Shown: one piece after another, positions 54,601-63,723 of the stretch
Position numbering within the stretch: the stretch's first letter is position 1
How the letters are laid out: every line of letters begins with the position of its first letter
Assembly (NCBI RefSeq): GCF_964340395.1
Contig: NC_135556.1
Location: forward strand, 18,595,642 to 18,659,641
DNA length: 64,000 bases
Source of the DNA: Glandiceps talaboti
Lineage: Eukaryota; Hemichordata; Enteropneusta; Spengelidae
Direction of reading: 5' to 3'
The notes under the pieces: model-generated
Told to the model about the DNA's origin: nothing
The model's input: only the letters and a program-made list of their open reading frames with translations
The model's database searches: none
Translations under genes and position numbers: made by a program

Positions 54601-57600
54601 TTCCATTCAGTCATAAATCAAATCAAATCAAATCGATTCAAATCAGATCATTCCATTCAGTCAAATCAAATCAGATCATTCCATTCAGTCAAATAAAATA
54701 AAATCAATTCAAATCAGATCATTCTATTCAGTCATAAATCAAATCAAATCAAATCAGATCAGATCAGATCATTCCATTCAGTCATAAATCAAAGCAGATC
54801 ATTCCATTCTATTCCGTCATTATAAATCAAATCATTTTATCAGTTCAAACAATTTAGAACAGCAGTAAAACTAAATCTCTATTTTCTATATCTAGCCACT
54901 GACCTTTGACATTAGCAGCAATACTTTCAAAGGTGACAATAGCTGCTGGTTGAGAATCTTCTATAACTGAAGCCAGTAAAGGAGGTGGGTAGGAAATGTC
55001 AATGGGTAAGTAAGCACCACCTGTGGTAAATCAATTAATATAAAGTTTTATCATCAATACTGTGCAATGTTCTTGGCCCAAAGAACAGTATGGTCATTAC
55101 AAGAAGAATTACTTTAAACCTATACCAATGTAGTTTATTGTATTGCATGCCAGAAATACGTTTTTTTATATGTAGGTTTTGACTGTACATCTGCATGGCT
55201 TTGTGGAATATTTCCATCTCACCAGACAGAAAAATTGGAACTATCCTGTATCTGTACACTTTATTACCAATGATCACTGTGTTTAAGATATCATGTCTAT
55301 TTCAGGTATATGTAAGATTTCTAGTAGTGAAGATCAATTGAGGTTGAAGGAGGAGGAAATTATTTCTGCTTCAGAACATTAGAACCCAATGGAATGAATG
55401 AATTATTTACATCATTCCCTACCATCTAAATAACTGGTACGACCATTCTATCTTTTAGGGCATCTCAGTACTCAAGATACTCTATATACCTGCTTTGAGT
55501 ATTGCAATGTAAGCTAGGGAGTACTCAACACATAATAATTACCTGCTTTGAGTATTGCAATGTAAGCTAGGGAGTACTCAACACATAATAATTACCTGCT
55601 TTGAGTATTGCAATGTAAGCTAGGGAGTACTCAACATAATAATTACCTGCTTTGAGTATTGCAATGTAAGCTAGGGAGTACTCTATACATTTTTCCATAT
55701 AAATTCCAACTATGGAGTCAGGGAGGACACCTTTGATACGAAGGTTAGTAGCTAGACAATCAGTCAGAGAGTCTAACTCTCTAAAAGTCAACTTTTGACC
55801 ATCATCAGATACAATAGCCACATTATTCGGTGTAAGCTTGGCTTGGCGAGTAAACATATCATGGAGGAGACCTTGTGATTCATAGTCCATCCTGAAATGA
55901 TGACAAGATAATAAAGTATTATTGATAAACGAAAATGTCATGAAGAAGAGCCTTTTTTATTCACAGTCCATCCTGAGACTATTGACAAGATAATTTAAGT
56001 GTTATAAATAAATAAAGATGTCATTACAATGATCCAGAAGAGTGGTTTAGAGTCAAGCTTAAAACAATACAGGACAAGATAACCAAGTACTTCTTTAGAG
56101 ATAAATGAATGTGTGTACCTGTTTGGGCACTAAAAATAAAATTAAAATAAAATGTATTGACTTACCTTACTGCTATTACTGTCACTGTTTCTTACTCTGT
56201 AAACAAATTTATTGACAGACTGACTTAATGTCTAATCCAGACCTTTAATCCAAGATCTCTGCTTTGCAGTCCTGATTATGCAAACTCTCAATGTCAAAAC
56301 CTGATTTATATCAAAAAGAAAAACAAACGAAGGAAATGGTGAGGTTTATGGTTAAAAATACGACAAGTGTACAACATCAATCGCTCAATATTAGGTGTTT
56401 CTATTTTCTCTATTTCATCAAATTATTCACAAAGCTACAATCAGTTACTTTCAAACTATATATATATATACACACCAATTACAAAACATAAGTCCAAGAA
56501 TCAAATGTATTCCCACCTGGGTTCAAAAAATTACTCTTTTTTCATCAGTTGTCCATAAGGACCATCAACTCCTGTTTTTAGTGGTCTACAACAACACTTG
56601 GTTCATCCCATTAGGATTTTTTTAGCCATTCTAAGTGTCAGTGTCTAGCCTAAAAGGGCCACACAGGTGAATGTGGGTCTTCTTGGTATATCAATTGATT
56701 CTGGTTTGAGTGACAGACTAATTGATTGATTGATTGATCGATTCATCATTGATTGATTGATTGATTGATTCATTCATTACTTGAGTGAGTGATTGAACTC
56801 TGCTTGTAGAGATTATGATTATTAGAGTGAGTGAGCAAGCAAGCGAGTGAGTGTGAGTGAGTGAGTGAGTGAGTGAGTGACTGAGTGAGTGATGAAATTC
56901 AACCTCACAAAATTATAAAAAGTTTCCCCAGTTTTGTAGTGATAATGCTCTAAAATCAAAATTTACTTCAAATATGATATCTTAAGAGACCATGTGTAGA
57001 AGAGCTTCTTGAGATAGTAACACCAAGCCAAGTCTCTGGGTTTAGAGAGCTTCTTGAGATAGTAACACCAAGACAAGTCTCTGGGTTTAGAGAGCTTCTT
57101 GAGATAGTAACACCAAGACAAGTCTCTGGGTTTAGAGAGCTTCTTGAGATAGTAACACCAAGACAAGTCTCTGGCTTAGAGAACTTCTTGAGATAGTAAC
57201 ACCAAGACAAGTCTCTGGCTTAGAGAACTTCTTGAGATAGTAACACCAAAACAAGTCTCGGGTTGTAGAGAGCTTCTTGAGATAGTAACATCAAGACAAT
57301 TAGTCTCTGGGCTATAGTGAAACTGCAAACACAACTAATCCATAAAATGTTCATAGTATTAGAAATTTTCGACCAGAATGAGCTCTGTATTACCATAGAC
57401 CCTACACATGTTAGGGTCTATGGTATTACTAGACTGTCAACAGTCCTAGGTGTTTTGGGTTTTAATTTCAAAACAAACAAACAAACAAACAAACAAACAA
57501 ACAAACAAACAAACAAACAAACAAACAAACAAACAAGTAATGTCAACACTCTATGTCAAATCAAAATAAAGATAGCTAGAGATTCACCAAGGTCAAAGGT

Positions 57601-60600
57601 CACATCATTACACATGAAATGACACCCATTATACATGCATTGAAAATTTGGATTTAAAGAAAATTGAATTCATTGATTCAGAAGGACTCTTATCACAACT
57701 GATGCTAAGAAAGATTAATTATTGACCTCTATCTTTAACCATTAATGTTTACATTTATTATTGTAACTTTTCAAAAAGTTTGTTTTCTGCCATTGTGTAA
57801 TTTATACTGGACTTTACTCAAAGTTTGTACATTGAACATCAATGAATAACATTTCCTATTAAAGATTTTAGTGCTATCCTTCATAAAATCTTAAAGTTTT
57901 GAGATGATTTTATTGATACCATGTTGGCATCCAGACTAATCCTAAGTATTCTAAATAAATTCAACATTAAATCTGGATGCCATGGGTGGTATGAATGAAA
58001 GAGATATCTTATGATATGATGAAGGACAACACAACAAAAATAGAAGGCAAATATGATTTATATTCAAAACACGATGAATACACTTTTTTTTTTTAAATTG
58101 CTCTTTAATTCGACATACTGTCAAACTTGATATTTTTGCCACTAGAAAATTTTTCGATTCAGTGATCAACTAGTTCCCAAAGATTATTTTTTATGATTCT
58201 ACGAATTACTAAACTTGGTGCACTGTTTATGTACAGAGAAGTGTTTTAGTCACTACTTATTTCTGTGTTTTTGTTTTCGAGTGAAATAAGCAAAAAGTGA
58301 AAAAATTCCAGGTTTACAGTATAAATGTAATGATTTCAATCAAAATAGTGTGTAATCATATAATATTATAATAATATAACTTTGTTTCCATTTGCATAAA
58401 ATGCATTGGATATTGGCTTTCCATGTGCACTCCTAAAAGAGATGACTGAAATTGAAAACTAAAGAATTGAAAGAAAAACAATTGAATAAAGCATTGAAAA
58501 GAAAATGCAGGTGGAATGTAAGCAAGAGATAAAAGTAAGGACCACTTAGCAGTAACGCTTCAAAATGCACATGACACTAAAAAGATACAAACGCAGAGAC
58601 AAATAGCATGAAACTAACATGAATGGTAAAATATCCTAGGACTGGTTTAAAATGCGATTTGCAGATGGATAAAAAATCTAACTTTCTGAAACATTTTTTC
58701 TAAATCATTTCAAAGTAGTGCCGATACACTACAATGCTGTCTAACACAGTTACTTTTCAGACTACACTTTCCAGACATCAGCTGTTATTGAATCTTGTAT
58801 TACATAATCTTTTATGGCTGTTGCAGCTGTTGCCATAGGACAGCTTCACAGAAAGGTTTTAAACAATGCACACACAAAATGTTACATAGAAAAGTGTCAA
58901 TGGAAATAACATTACAATGCCCACAATGTCAGGGTTAATGTATGCAATGACATCATTTGGTCAATATAAGGGCACTGAAGATACAGAAAAAAACTGCCTT
59001 GATTGTGTTGAGAAGTTTGTTCCTAATTAAAAATGCTGTATTCAATAATATTCAGTGTGCTGGTCTTACCTGTGTGTCCTTGTATGGAGCCACGTATTTG
59101 AGAACTTAGAGAACCTTTAAGCATGAACATCCAGCATGGACACCATGTAGTCATTGACCTTACTTCTATCAAGATTAATAATTATCCAAATTATAATGGT
59201 ATGCGTGGAATCTGTAAGGGAATCAAATCAGGTGATAGCATATGCTTGCCAGATTACTCGAACTTTGCACCCTGGTTAAAGTTATTGACTACAGTCATTA
59301 CGAATGGTAATCAAATCCATTGTGTCCTATACAGTCACTATTACGCAACATCTTGCCTTTTGTACTCTTATAAAATGTAACAAACCAAATTGCAAATGAA
59401 AGCATTACAAAAGGGATGCAGGGGTGTTTCAACATTTGGCTTAAGTTACTGACTAGTATAATTTTTTTTGGTCTGATATCAATGTAGTATAATCAAATTC
59501 ACTAGATGAATTTTGTTTCAATATTCAAAATCCAACCATGGAAGTACAACCGTGGAAGTACTTTCATGATCCAACCAACTACTTTGAAAACCAGCGTTGG
59601 ACAATATTAACAATATTACATTATCAATCACTCATTGAACAGATTCCAATTCTCAGCATGCAATAAAGGATAGTCAACATATAGTCTTAGTTATTTCTAT
59701 CTTTCTAATGACCCGCCTGAACCCTGTATTTCTGTCTGCAATTTGGCAAAATAATAAAAATCATTGACTGCCCTCTATGGCAGTATTACTAGAAAGAAAA
59801 TCAGGGGAAATCACAACATCACTGGTGGTGAGATGGCAAACCCATACATGTGTATCTGAGTCAAAAAGTATTGCTTATTGCTAAAATTTTGGAACTTAAT
59901 CAAACAAATTCACCGACATACGTCACAACCTCAACTCGAATACATCAACCAGTCAACACAGCAACTTCGAAATCCAGAGTAATTCCAAATTATCGCAATT
60001 CAAGTCCGTCCGAACAGAAGATGTCAGGAAAATTATAATCAACTCGCCATCAAAATCATGCTGTCTGGACCCAATTCCAACGTCACTTCTCAAGAAATGT
60101 CTCGATCCTCTACTTCCATTTATTACAAAAACTGTCAACCTGTCTCTTCACACTGGCACAGTTCCACAGCTATTCAAGTCAGCAGTCGTCACTCCACTCC
60201 TCAAGAAACCTTCACTGGACTTCAACATTCTCAAGAATTACCGACCTGTTTCCAATCTGCCATTTCTTTCCAAAGTACTTGAGAAGATCATTGCTGTTCA
60301 AATCACCGACTACCTCAAAGAAAACTCGCTCCAGCAACCACTTCAATCAGCATACAGGAAATTTCACAGTACAGAAACTGCCCTACTGAAAGTACACAAT
60401 GACATTTGTTTATCCGTGGACTCTGGCAATTATGTTCTACTCATTCTCCTCGATCTCTCCGCTGCATTCGATACTATTGATCACAAGATATTACTTCAGA
60501 GACTCTCTCATCTTGGTATCAATGATGTTGTACTCAAATGGTTCAACTCATACTTAATGCAAAGGGACCAATCTGTCAAAATCAACGATATCGTCAGTGA

Positions 60601-62117
60601 ACAATCAGAACTCAGTTTTGGAGTGCCACAGGGCTCTGTCCTAGGCCCTCTTTTGTTCACTATCTACATTGCTCCATTAGGAAATTTAATTCACAAGCAT
60701 GATCTTAACTTTCACCAGTATGCAGATGACCATGAACTTTATCTTTCATTTTCTCATCGTGACTCTCCCGTAGCCTTGTCCTCAGTCGAAACATGTATCC
60801 ATGACATCAAGGAATGGATGACTCACAATAAACTCCAGCTCAATGACAACAAAACAGAAGTCCTTTTGATCCGCTCCAAATTCAACTGTGCACCTGCTCC
60901 ACTCAACAGTGTCAACATTGGTTCTTCTTCCATCATACCCGTTTCATCTGCTCGCAATATCGGCATGATCTTTGACGACAATCACATGTTCAGTCAGCAC
61001 ATTACATACACTTGCAAATCAATCTACAGCCACCTCCGCCGGATTGGATCCATACGACGCTACCTCACTAATGAAACATGCCAAACATTAATACATGCAA
61101 CTTTGACAGCCAAACTTGACTATTGTAATTCACTTCTCTATGGACTCCCAGACAACACAATAGGCCTGTTACAACGAGCTCAAAATACTGCAGCAAGAAT
61201 AATCACACGCACCAGGAAATTTGCACCGATCACCCCAGTTCTCATCCATCTCCATTGGTTACCAGTTCGTCTCAGGATTGACTACAAAATTTTGCTGTTA
61301 ACTTTCAAGGCCATTCACAACCAGACTCCTGCGTACATCAGTGATCTGCTCCAGCCTTATATTCCAACTCGTACACTCCGTTCATCCACCAAGAAACTTT
61401 TAACATCTACAACCTACAAAACCATCACATATGGTGGCCGTGCATTTTCATATGCTGCGCCTAAACTATGGAACGTACTACCACTCGACATCAGAGAATC
61501 TCCAAACTTGGAAACTTTCAAAAGAAAACTGAAAACACACTTATTCTCCAAAGCATACAGTGTGGTTTAGCCATTGAGCGTCATAGAGCAAAACAATGTT
61601 TTGGATTTTGGCGCTATATAAACTTTGCTGATTGATTGATTGATTGAAATGGTTCTGCGCTTCTGATTTTTATTTGTCATTTCCAAGTCATTCAGACTGT
61701 TAAAGTACAATTATAAATTGAAAGCATCACCAGCATGTATAGTACAGATACACTCACTTTTTTAAACTTTTTTTTTATCTTTACTGACCAACCAACTGCC
61801 ACATCATTGTTTAGGTATTACAATGAGAAACAGACAGATTACTAAGGCTCAGATTACTACATAGTCTGTAGTTCCCACAACTTTTCTCAAATAATAATGA
61901 AACAGTTGAGTGACAATTGAGTGAATTTTTTTAGATTTTCTTCCAGGTGTTTCTAAAGGTGTTAACACCTTGAAGCAAAACGATGGAATTTTGTAAATTT
62001 AATGCAAAATTAATGAGCCAGATACTAATAATACCTCATAATCCTAAATTGACAGATTTAAGCAAGCTTACATGTAATGTTCTTGTGAAAAAATGACAAA
62101 GTTCATACTGTTGTTGT

Positions 62118-62153
<36 letters not shown>

Positions 62154-63693
62154 GTCAATCAATCAAAAGAATATCCTTCTTGACTTTATCAACAATCAAT
62201 AAATCAATCAATCAATCTTTATTGCGTAACATCATGCTTTAGCGAGCATGGTAAAGCATACAAAAATAAGTAAATAAAATACAATCATTTAGCCAACTGC
62301 TATATTTTTTACAAGAAAGTTTCTAAGAGAAAGTTTATCATCTGCAGACAAAATATGTAAAAATTACTTTTGTTATCTAAGGAATGAAAATTGTAATTAC
62401 TTAATGAAAAAGAAGAAAAAAGTTTCTTTCTCTCATTTATGTAATGAGAACAAATAATTAAATGATGAAATTCATCTTCTACCATATTTTGACAAAATTT
62501 ACAGAATCTTTCATCCGCAGGAATCTTAGGAGTACAACGCCTTCCTAATTCCATTTGAATGTTATAATCTGAAATTCTAAATTTAGTCACTAGTGTTCTA
62601 TGAACAGGATTTTTAATATGAACAAGGTATTTCTCAAAAACAAAATCTGTTTTAAACCATATATATGTTCTCAATTTGTTTTTATCAGTACTATTTCTAG
62701 ACTGTCGACAGTCGCTCGCGACTTTTTCCCTACGTTTTATCTAAACTCCGGTCCGGCGCAACACTAGTATTAGTAATAGTATAATCGCAAACTGATATCG
62801 AGGGCCGTATTGCGAAGGCAAAAATTGCCCAAAGTACTTGATTATGACCATCAAAATGCATTTACGAGGTCAAATTTGCGCTGCAGTTTACGTGTGTTGC
62901 ACGTTGACTCGTTGAGTAACCTTACATTGAACTGTATGCAAATTATACGATAGAGTACCGCCCCATTAAATGACGTCACATCATGAATAAGTAATAGCAA
63001 GGGAGATGCGGCAAGGGACAACAGTCGCTCGGGCCTTCGGCCCTCGACCTCGGGCCTTCGGCCCTCAATTTGCGATTAGACTAGTGTTGCGCGGGATCGG
63101 AGTTTAGATAAAACTTTGGGCAAAAAAAGGCGCGAGCGACTGTCGACAGTCTATACTATTTCTTCTAATGTCATTATGTAATTCCCTGAACCAAGATTTA
63201 CAAAATTCTTTACATAAATTATCATGAACTTTTTTGATTGTATAATTGAATTTGCAAAGATTTGACCAAATGCTGTTCTCACTATATTTATCAAGTGAAT
63301 TTCTTATAAATGCCCCATTTTGAGTAACGCATAGAAGACATATAGGCTGCTCTCAGTAAACCATCTCCATCAACAATTAATCTAAACCAATACTTGAGCA
63401 TCAGTTTTATTACAGTGAAATTGATAGGAAAACGACCCAATTCTCCAATAATACCACACCTTGAGGCCTTTTTAGAAACCCCAAGTAAATATAAATCAAC
63501 AGTGCAGTGGGTGAAGATCGAAGTTCTAGTGCACTGGTATATCTGTTCCATAAAGTTGTACAGTGGTATTGTTACAATCACACACAATGAGGATAACATG
63601 TGGCTTGTTTTACTGTAATACTTACCTGTACATTTTCAATTCCATTCTGCAGTGCTCTACAGCCTCAAAGCTCCGTGGAGGAACCTCTCTCAT
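35871..63693 (-). CDS. NRPS-like adenylation-thiolation-reductase (A-T-R) enzyme, 19 coding exons
   Basis: Expected to activate a carboxylic acid with ATP, load it on a phosphopantetheine arm and release it reductively as aldehyde or alcohol. Exons (-): 63626-63693 (probable), 55647-55891, 54904-55020, 54089-54241, 53569-53700, 53040-53205, 52465-52618, 51996-52112, 48648-48866, 48102-48298, 46902-47093, 46365-46514, 45396-45600, 44697-44859, 43994-44195, 42954-43120, 40838-41063, 39769-39915, 35871-36063. All phases agree; 3213 nt, 1070 residues. Adenylation domain about 30-540: [11 protein letters not shown] (185-195), YRSGD (423-427), GRCD..VKIRGY. Carrier: DLGGHSL with Ser589. Reductase: TGATGFLG (686-693) and YNQSK (Y856/K860). 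The amino-acid-binding block reads CNVFFTWE rather than FDxSxWE. Without exon 1 the start is the ATG at 55890. The last exon could continue past a CAAG|GTAAGG near 35890. Confidence 0.88.
38195..38540. repeat. Intronic tandem repeat, three units of about 100 bp
   Basis: GCTCTCACCTTGAGGTGTG, GGAACATCCTGCTACTGCAG and ATAATATTGACGATGGC recur three times (starts near 38220, 38315, 38422) in the last intron of the A-T-R gene. Units are substantially diverged. Confidence 0.8.
39433..39515. repeat. (AC)n microsatellite
   Basis: A CA-repeat about 80 bp long with a few G and T interruptions, in the last intron of the A-T-R gene. Confidence 0.95.
42570..42680 (-). mobile_element. LINE/SINE 3' tail fragment
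   Basis: Read on the - strand: GTGAAGCGCCTCTGAACAAT, then TTGGTGCTATACAAATGTTT and a run of TTATC units. A short conserved stem followed by a pentanucleotide tail is typical of the 3' ends of CR1/L2-group LINEs and SINEs that borrow them. No coding part remains. Confidence 0.6.
43859..44042 (-). repeat. Duplicated 5' splice site of A-T-R exon 15
   Basis: The exon 15 end with its donor (+ strand TCTCACCTTATATAGTGTAG and TGGTGCAGGCAAATAGCACC, from 43988) recurs at 43886-43938, 102 bp further into the intron, with a 2-bp deletion. Preceding intron sequence (GTTTATRTTTG) is included in the unit. Confidence 0.9.
44952..45007. repeat. (GTGA)n microsatellite
   Basis: About thirteen GAGT units in the intron between A-T-R exons 13 and 14. 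Confidence 0.95.
45790..46440 (-). repeat. Triplicated end of A-T-R exon 12 with its donor, split by a SINE
   Basis: CTTACATTTGTCCATTTTCT plus TCTATCAACTTGGCCATGTC and CTCTATG (the end of exon 12, donor G at 46364) recur at 46244 and again at 45793. Donor spacing is 116 bp for the first pair. The third copy is cut after GGCCATGTC by the SINE at 45859-46207 and resumes with CTCTATGCTAG after it. So duplication came before SINE insertion. Confidence 0.9.
45859..46207 (+). mobile_element. tRNA-derived SINE with L2-like tail
   Basis: About 349 bp. The head has pol III boxes: TGGCTAGCGTG (A-like) and GGTTCGAGCCC (B). The body includes TTGGGCAAGATTTGAACC and CCCAGCTGTATAACTGGG, which resembles the conserved central domains of metazoan SINEs such as Deu (by memory). 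The 3' end has GTAAAGCGCTTTGAGCAC and AAAGCGCTATATAAG, as in LINE tails. ATGTC flanks both sides (45854-45858 and 46208-46212), a short possible target duplication. A truncated relative lies at 3980-4130. Confidence 0.87.
47700..48040. repeat. Compound (GA)n / (GACA)n satellite
   Basis: About 80 bp of pure GA, then GA with GGGAGG interruptions, then (ACAG)n from about 47868 to 47927 and degenerate CAGACA to 48040. It lies in the intron right after A-T-R exon 10, about 60 bp from its donor at 48102. Confidence 0.95.
50340..51010. repeat. Six-unit tandem array of about 115 bp
   Basis: Units contain GTTGCTATGGGCATGGTC, TTGTTGCTAGGCA, TTTGCATAC, TTCATTTGTCTATTAATCCC and TGTTATCTTTGCAATATAC. The GTTGC block starts near 50404, 50520, 50638, 50751, 50865 and 50978. 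It lies in the long intron between A-T-R exons 8 and 9 and leads into a further repeat-like segment ending in (CAGA)n near 51615. Confidence 0.85.
51010..51650. repeat. Repeat-derived segment ending in (CAGA)n
   Basis: Partly repeated blocks TTTTAACCAAAATTCACATT, TTTGCATATCACTGATG and CACCAAATTTCA occur two or three times. They are followed by CAATCAGTCCAGCGGTTTGA and a CACACA/(CAGA)n tail at 51555-51632. It looks like an old interspersed element with a simple tail; its class is unclear. Confidence 0.5.
54300..54840. repeat. Degenerate AATCA-type satellite (A-T-R intron 3)
   Basis: Higher-order units of (AAATC)n plus CAGATCATTCCATTCAGTCA, roughly 35-70 bp, repeat through most of this intron. 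GATC sites are dense. Confidence 0.85.
55485..55700 (-). repeat. Fourfold copy of A-T-R exon 2 end with donor
   Basis: ACCTGCTTTGAGTATTGCAA and GTAAGCTAGGGAGTACTC (the end of exon 2 and its GCAG|GTAATT donor on the - strand) start at 55645, 55594, 55541 and 55488, spacing 51, 53 and 53 bp. The first 51-bp step keeps frame, the next does not. Near-identity of the copies suggests recent expansion. Confidence 0.92.
55855..56020 (-). repeat. Duplicated 3' splice site of A-T-R exon 2
   Basis: CATAGTCCATCCTGAAATGA with GACAAGATAATAAAGT (exon start plus acceptor) recurs 81 bp upstream in the transcript as CACAGTCCATCCTGAGAC with GACAAGATAATTTAAGT. Exon 2 thus has duplicated sequence at both ends. 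Confidence 0.88.
56725..56895. repeat. (TGAT)n and (GTGA)n microsatellites
   Basis: A GATT-repeat at 56728-56775 and a GTGA-repeat at 56826-56892, separated by about 50 bp. Confidence 0.93.
56995..57312. repeat. 44-45-bp minisatellite, seven units
   Basis: The unit GAGCTTCTTGAGATAGTAAC + ACCAAGACAAGTCTCTGGGT starts near 57002, 57047, 57092, 57137, 57181, 57225 and 57270, and is nearly identical in most copies. The same unit occurs inverted at 25310-25410. Confidence 0.95.
57472..57537. repeat. (AAAC)n microsatellite
   Basis: Sixteen perfect AAAC units within the proposed first intron of the A-T-R gene. Confidence 0.97.
57650..59899. other. Non-coding part of the proposed A-T-R first intron
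   Basis: No protein-like frame is seen. A good - strand donor (CACAG|GTAAGACC at about 59070) lies here, but the short frame before it does not join exon 2 in frame. It could mark an untranslated alternative 5' exon. Confidence 0.4.
59900..61570 (+). CDS. LINE reverse transcriptase ORF, N-terminally truncated
   Basis: The frame is open for about 556 codons from just after a TAA at 59897 to the stop at 61570. RT blocks in order: [79 protein letters not shown] (catalytic YADD), [11 protein letters not shown] and ARNIGMIFD. The C-terminus has [14 protein letters not shown] and [11 protein letters not shown], frequent at the end of CR1/L2-group proteins. No internal stop means a young insertion. 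The endonuclease is lost by truncation. Confidence 0.93.
   Translation, partial: SNKFTDIRHNLNSNTSTSQHSNFEIQSNSKLSQFKSVRTEDVRKIIINSPSKSCCLDPIPTSLLKKCLDPLLPFITKTVNLSLHTGTVPQLFKSAVVTPLLKKPSLDFNILKNYRPVSNLPFLSKVLEKIIAVQITDYLKENSLQQPLQSAYRKFHSTETALLKVHNDICLSVDSGNYVLLILLDLSAAFDTIDHKILLQRLSHLGINDVVLKWFNSYLMQRDQSVKINDIVSEQSELSFGVPQGSVLGPLLFTIYIAPLGNLIHKHDLNFHQYADDHELYLSFSHRDSPVALSSVETCIHDIKEWMTHNKLQLNDNKTEVLLIRSKFNCAPAPLNSVNIGSSSIIPVSSARNIGMIFDDNHMFSQHITYTCKSIYSHLRRIGSIRRYLTNETCQTLIHATLTAKLDYCNSLLYGLPDNTIGLLQRAQNTAARIITRTRKFAPITPVLIHLHWLPVRLRIDYKILLLTFKAIHNQTPAYISDLLQPYIPTRTLRSSTKKLLTSTTYKTITYGGRAFSYAAPKLWNVLPLDIRESPNLETFKRKLKTHLFSKAYSVV
59900..61648 (+). mobile_element. 5'-truncated L2/CR1-group LINE
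   Basis: The copy begins inside the reverse-transcriptase ORF (about 59900) and ends with a short 3' UTR containing TTTTGGATTTTGGCGCTATA and a (TGATT)n-like tail at 61630-61648, which is usual for L2/CR1-group elements. The tail resembles that of the SINE at 45859, suggesting how such SINEs could be mobilised. Confidence 0.88.
62110..62170. repeat. (AATC)n microsatellite
   Basis: About twelve AATC units between the two LINE copies, probably grown from a LINE tail. Confidence 0.93.
62195..63600 (-). mobile_element. 3' part of a second LINE, split by a MITE
   Basis: On the - strand, the right part reads [20 protein letters not shown] and LLRAAY (63291-63599). The middle reads [15 protein letters not shown] (63163-63290, another frame). 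After the MITE at 62698-63153 it continues with [20 protein letters not shown] and a CKFC...HHLIIC zinc-knuckle-like motif to the stop at 62309. A 3' UTR with CAATAAAGATTGATTGATTG ends near 62195. This C-terminal layout is common in animal non-LTR elements, though I cannot name the clade. It is a truncated, decayed copy lying tail to tail with the LINE at 59900-61648. Confidence 0.8.
62698..63153. mobile_element. MULE-like MITE with perfect 9-bp target duplication
   Basis: A 456-bp element with terminal inverted repeats starting TAGACTGTCGACAGTC and continuing GCTCGCG; arm similarity extends about 100 bp (TTTTATCTAAACTCCG, GCGCAACACTAGT, AATCGCAAA). TACTATTTC flanks both sides (62689-62697 and 63154-63162). 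The interior has two GGGCCTTCGGCCCT hairpins and is far more GC-rich than its surroundings. A 9-bp duplication and long arms suggest a Mutator-like non-autonomous element. Confidence 0.92.
63626..63693 (-). CDS. Probable first coding exon of the A-T-R gene
   Basis: On the - strand an ATG (63691-63693) opens a frame of 22 codons plus two bases, containing [19 protein letters not shown], and ends at a strong donor (TACAG|GTAAGTATT). Its phase joins exon 55647-55891 in frame: AG plus G makes Arg, followed directly by the MDYESQG sequence. The residues look protein-like. It is separated from exon 2 by 7.7 kb containing two LINEs. Without transcript evidence it remains a prediction. Confidence 0.6.
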
Positions 63694-63723
63694 ATATCAT
63701 ACTGTATATTGTACTGTCAAGAC

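Noticed and set aside
56155-56215. Possible exon ending at an AAG|GTAAGTC donor near 56166 (- strand)
   Set aside because: There is no protein-like frame and no acceptor pairing that maintains the A-T-R reading frame.
57317-57622. 101-codon + strand frame containing Lys-Gln-Thr-Asn repeats
   Set aside because: Its middle is the (AAAC)n microsatellite and the rest resembles no known protein.
59073-59150. Possible - strand exon with a strong CACAG|GTAAGA donor
   Set aside because: The ATG frame preceding it does not join A-T-R exon 2 in frame, while the exon at 63626 does. It could at most be an untranslated exon.
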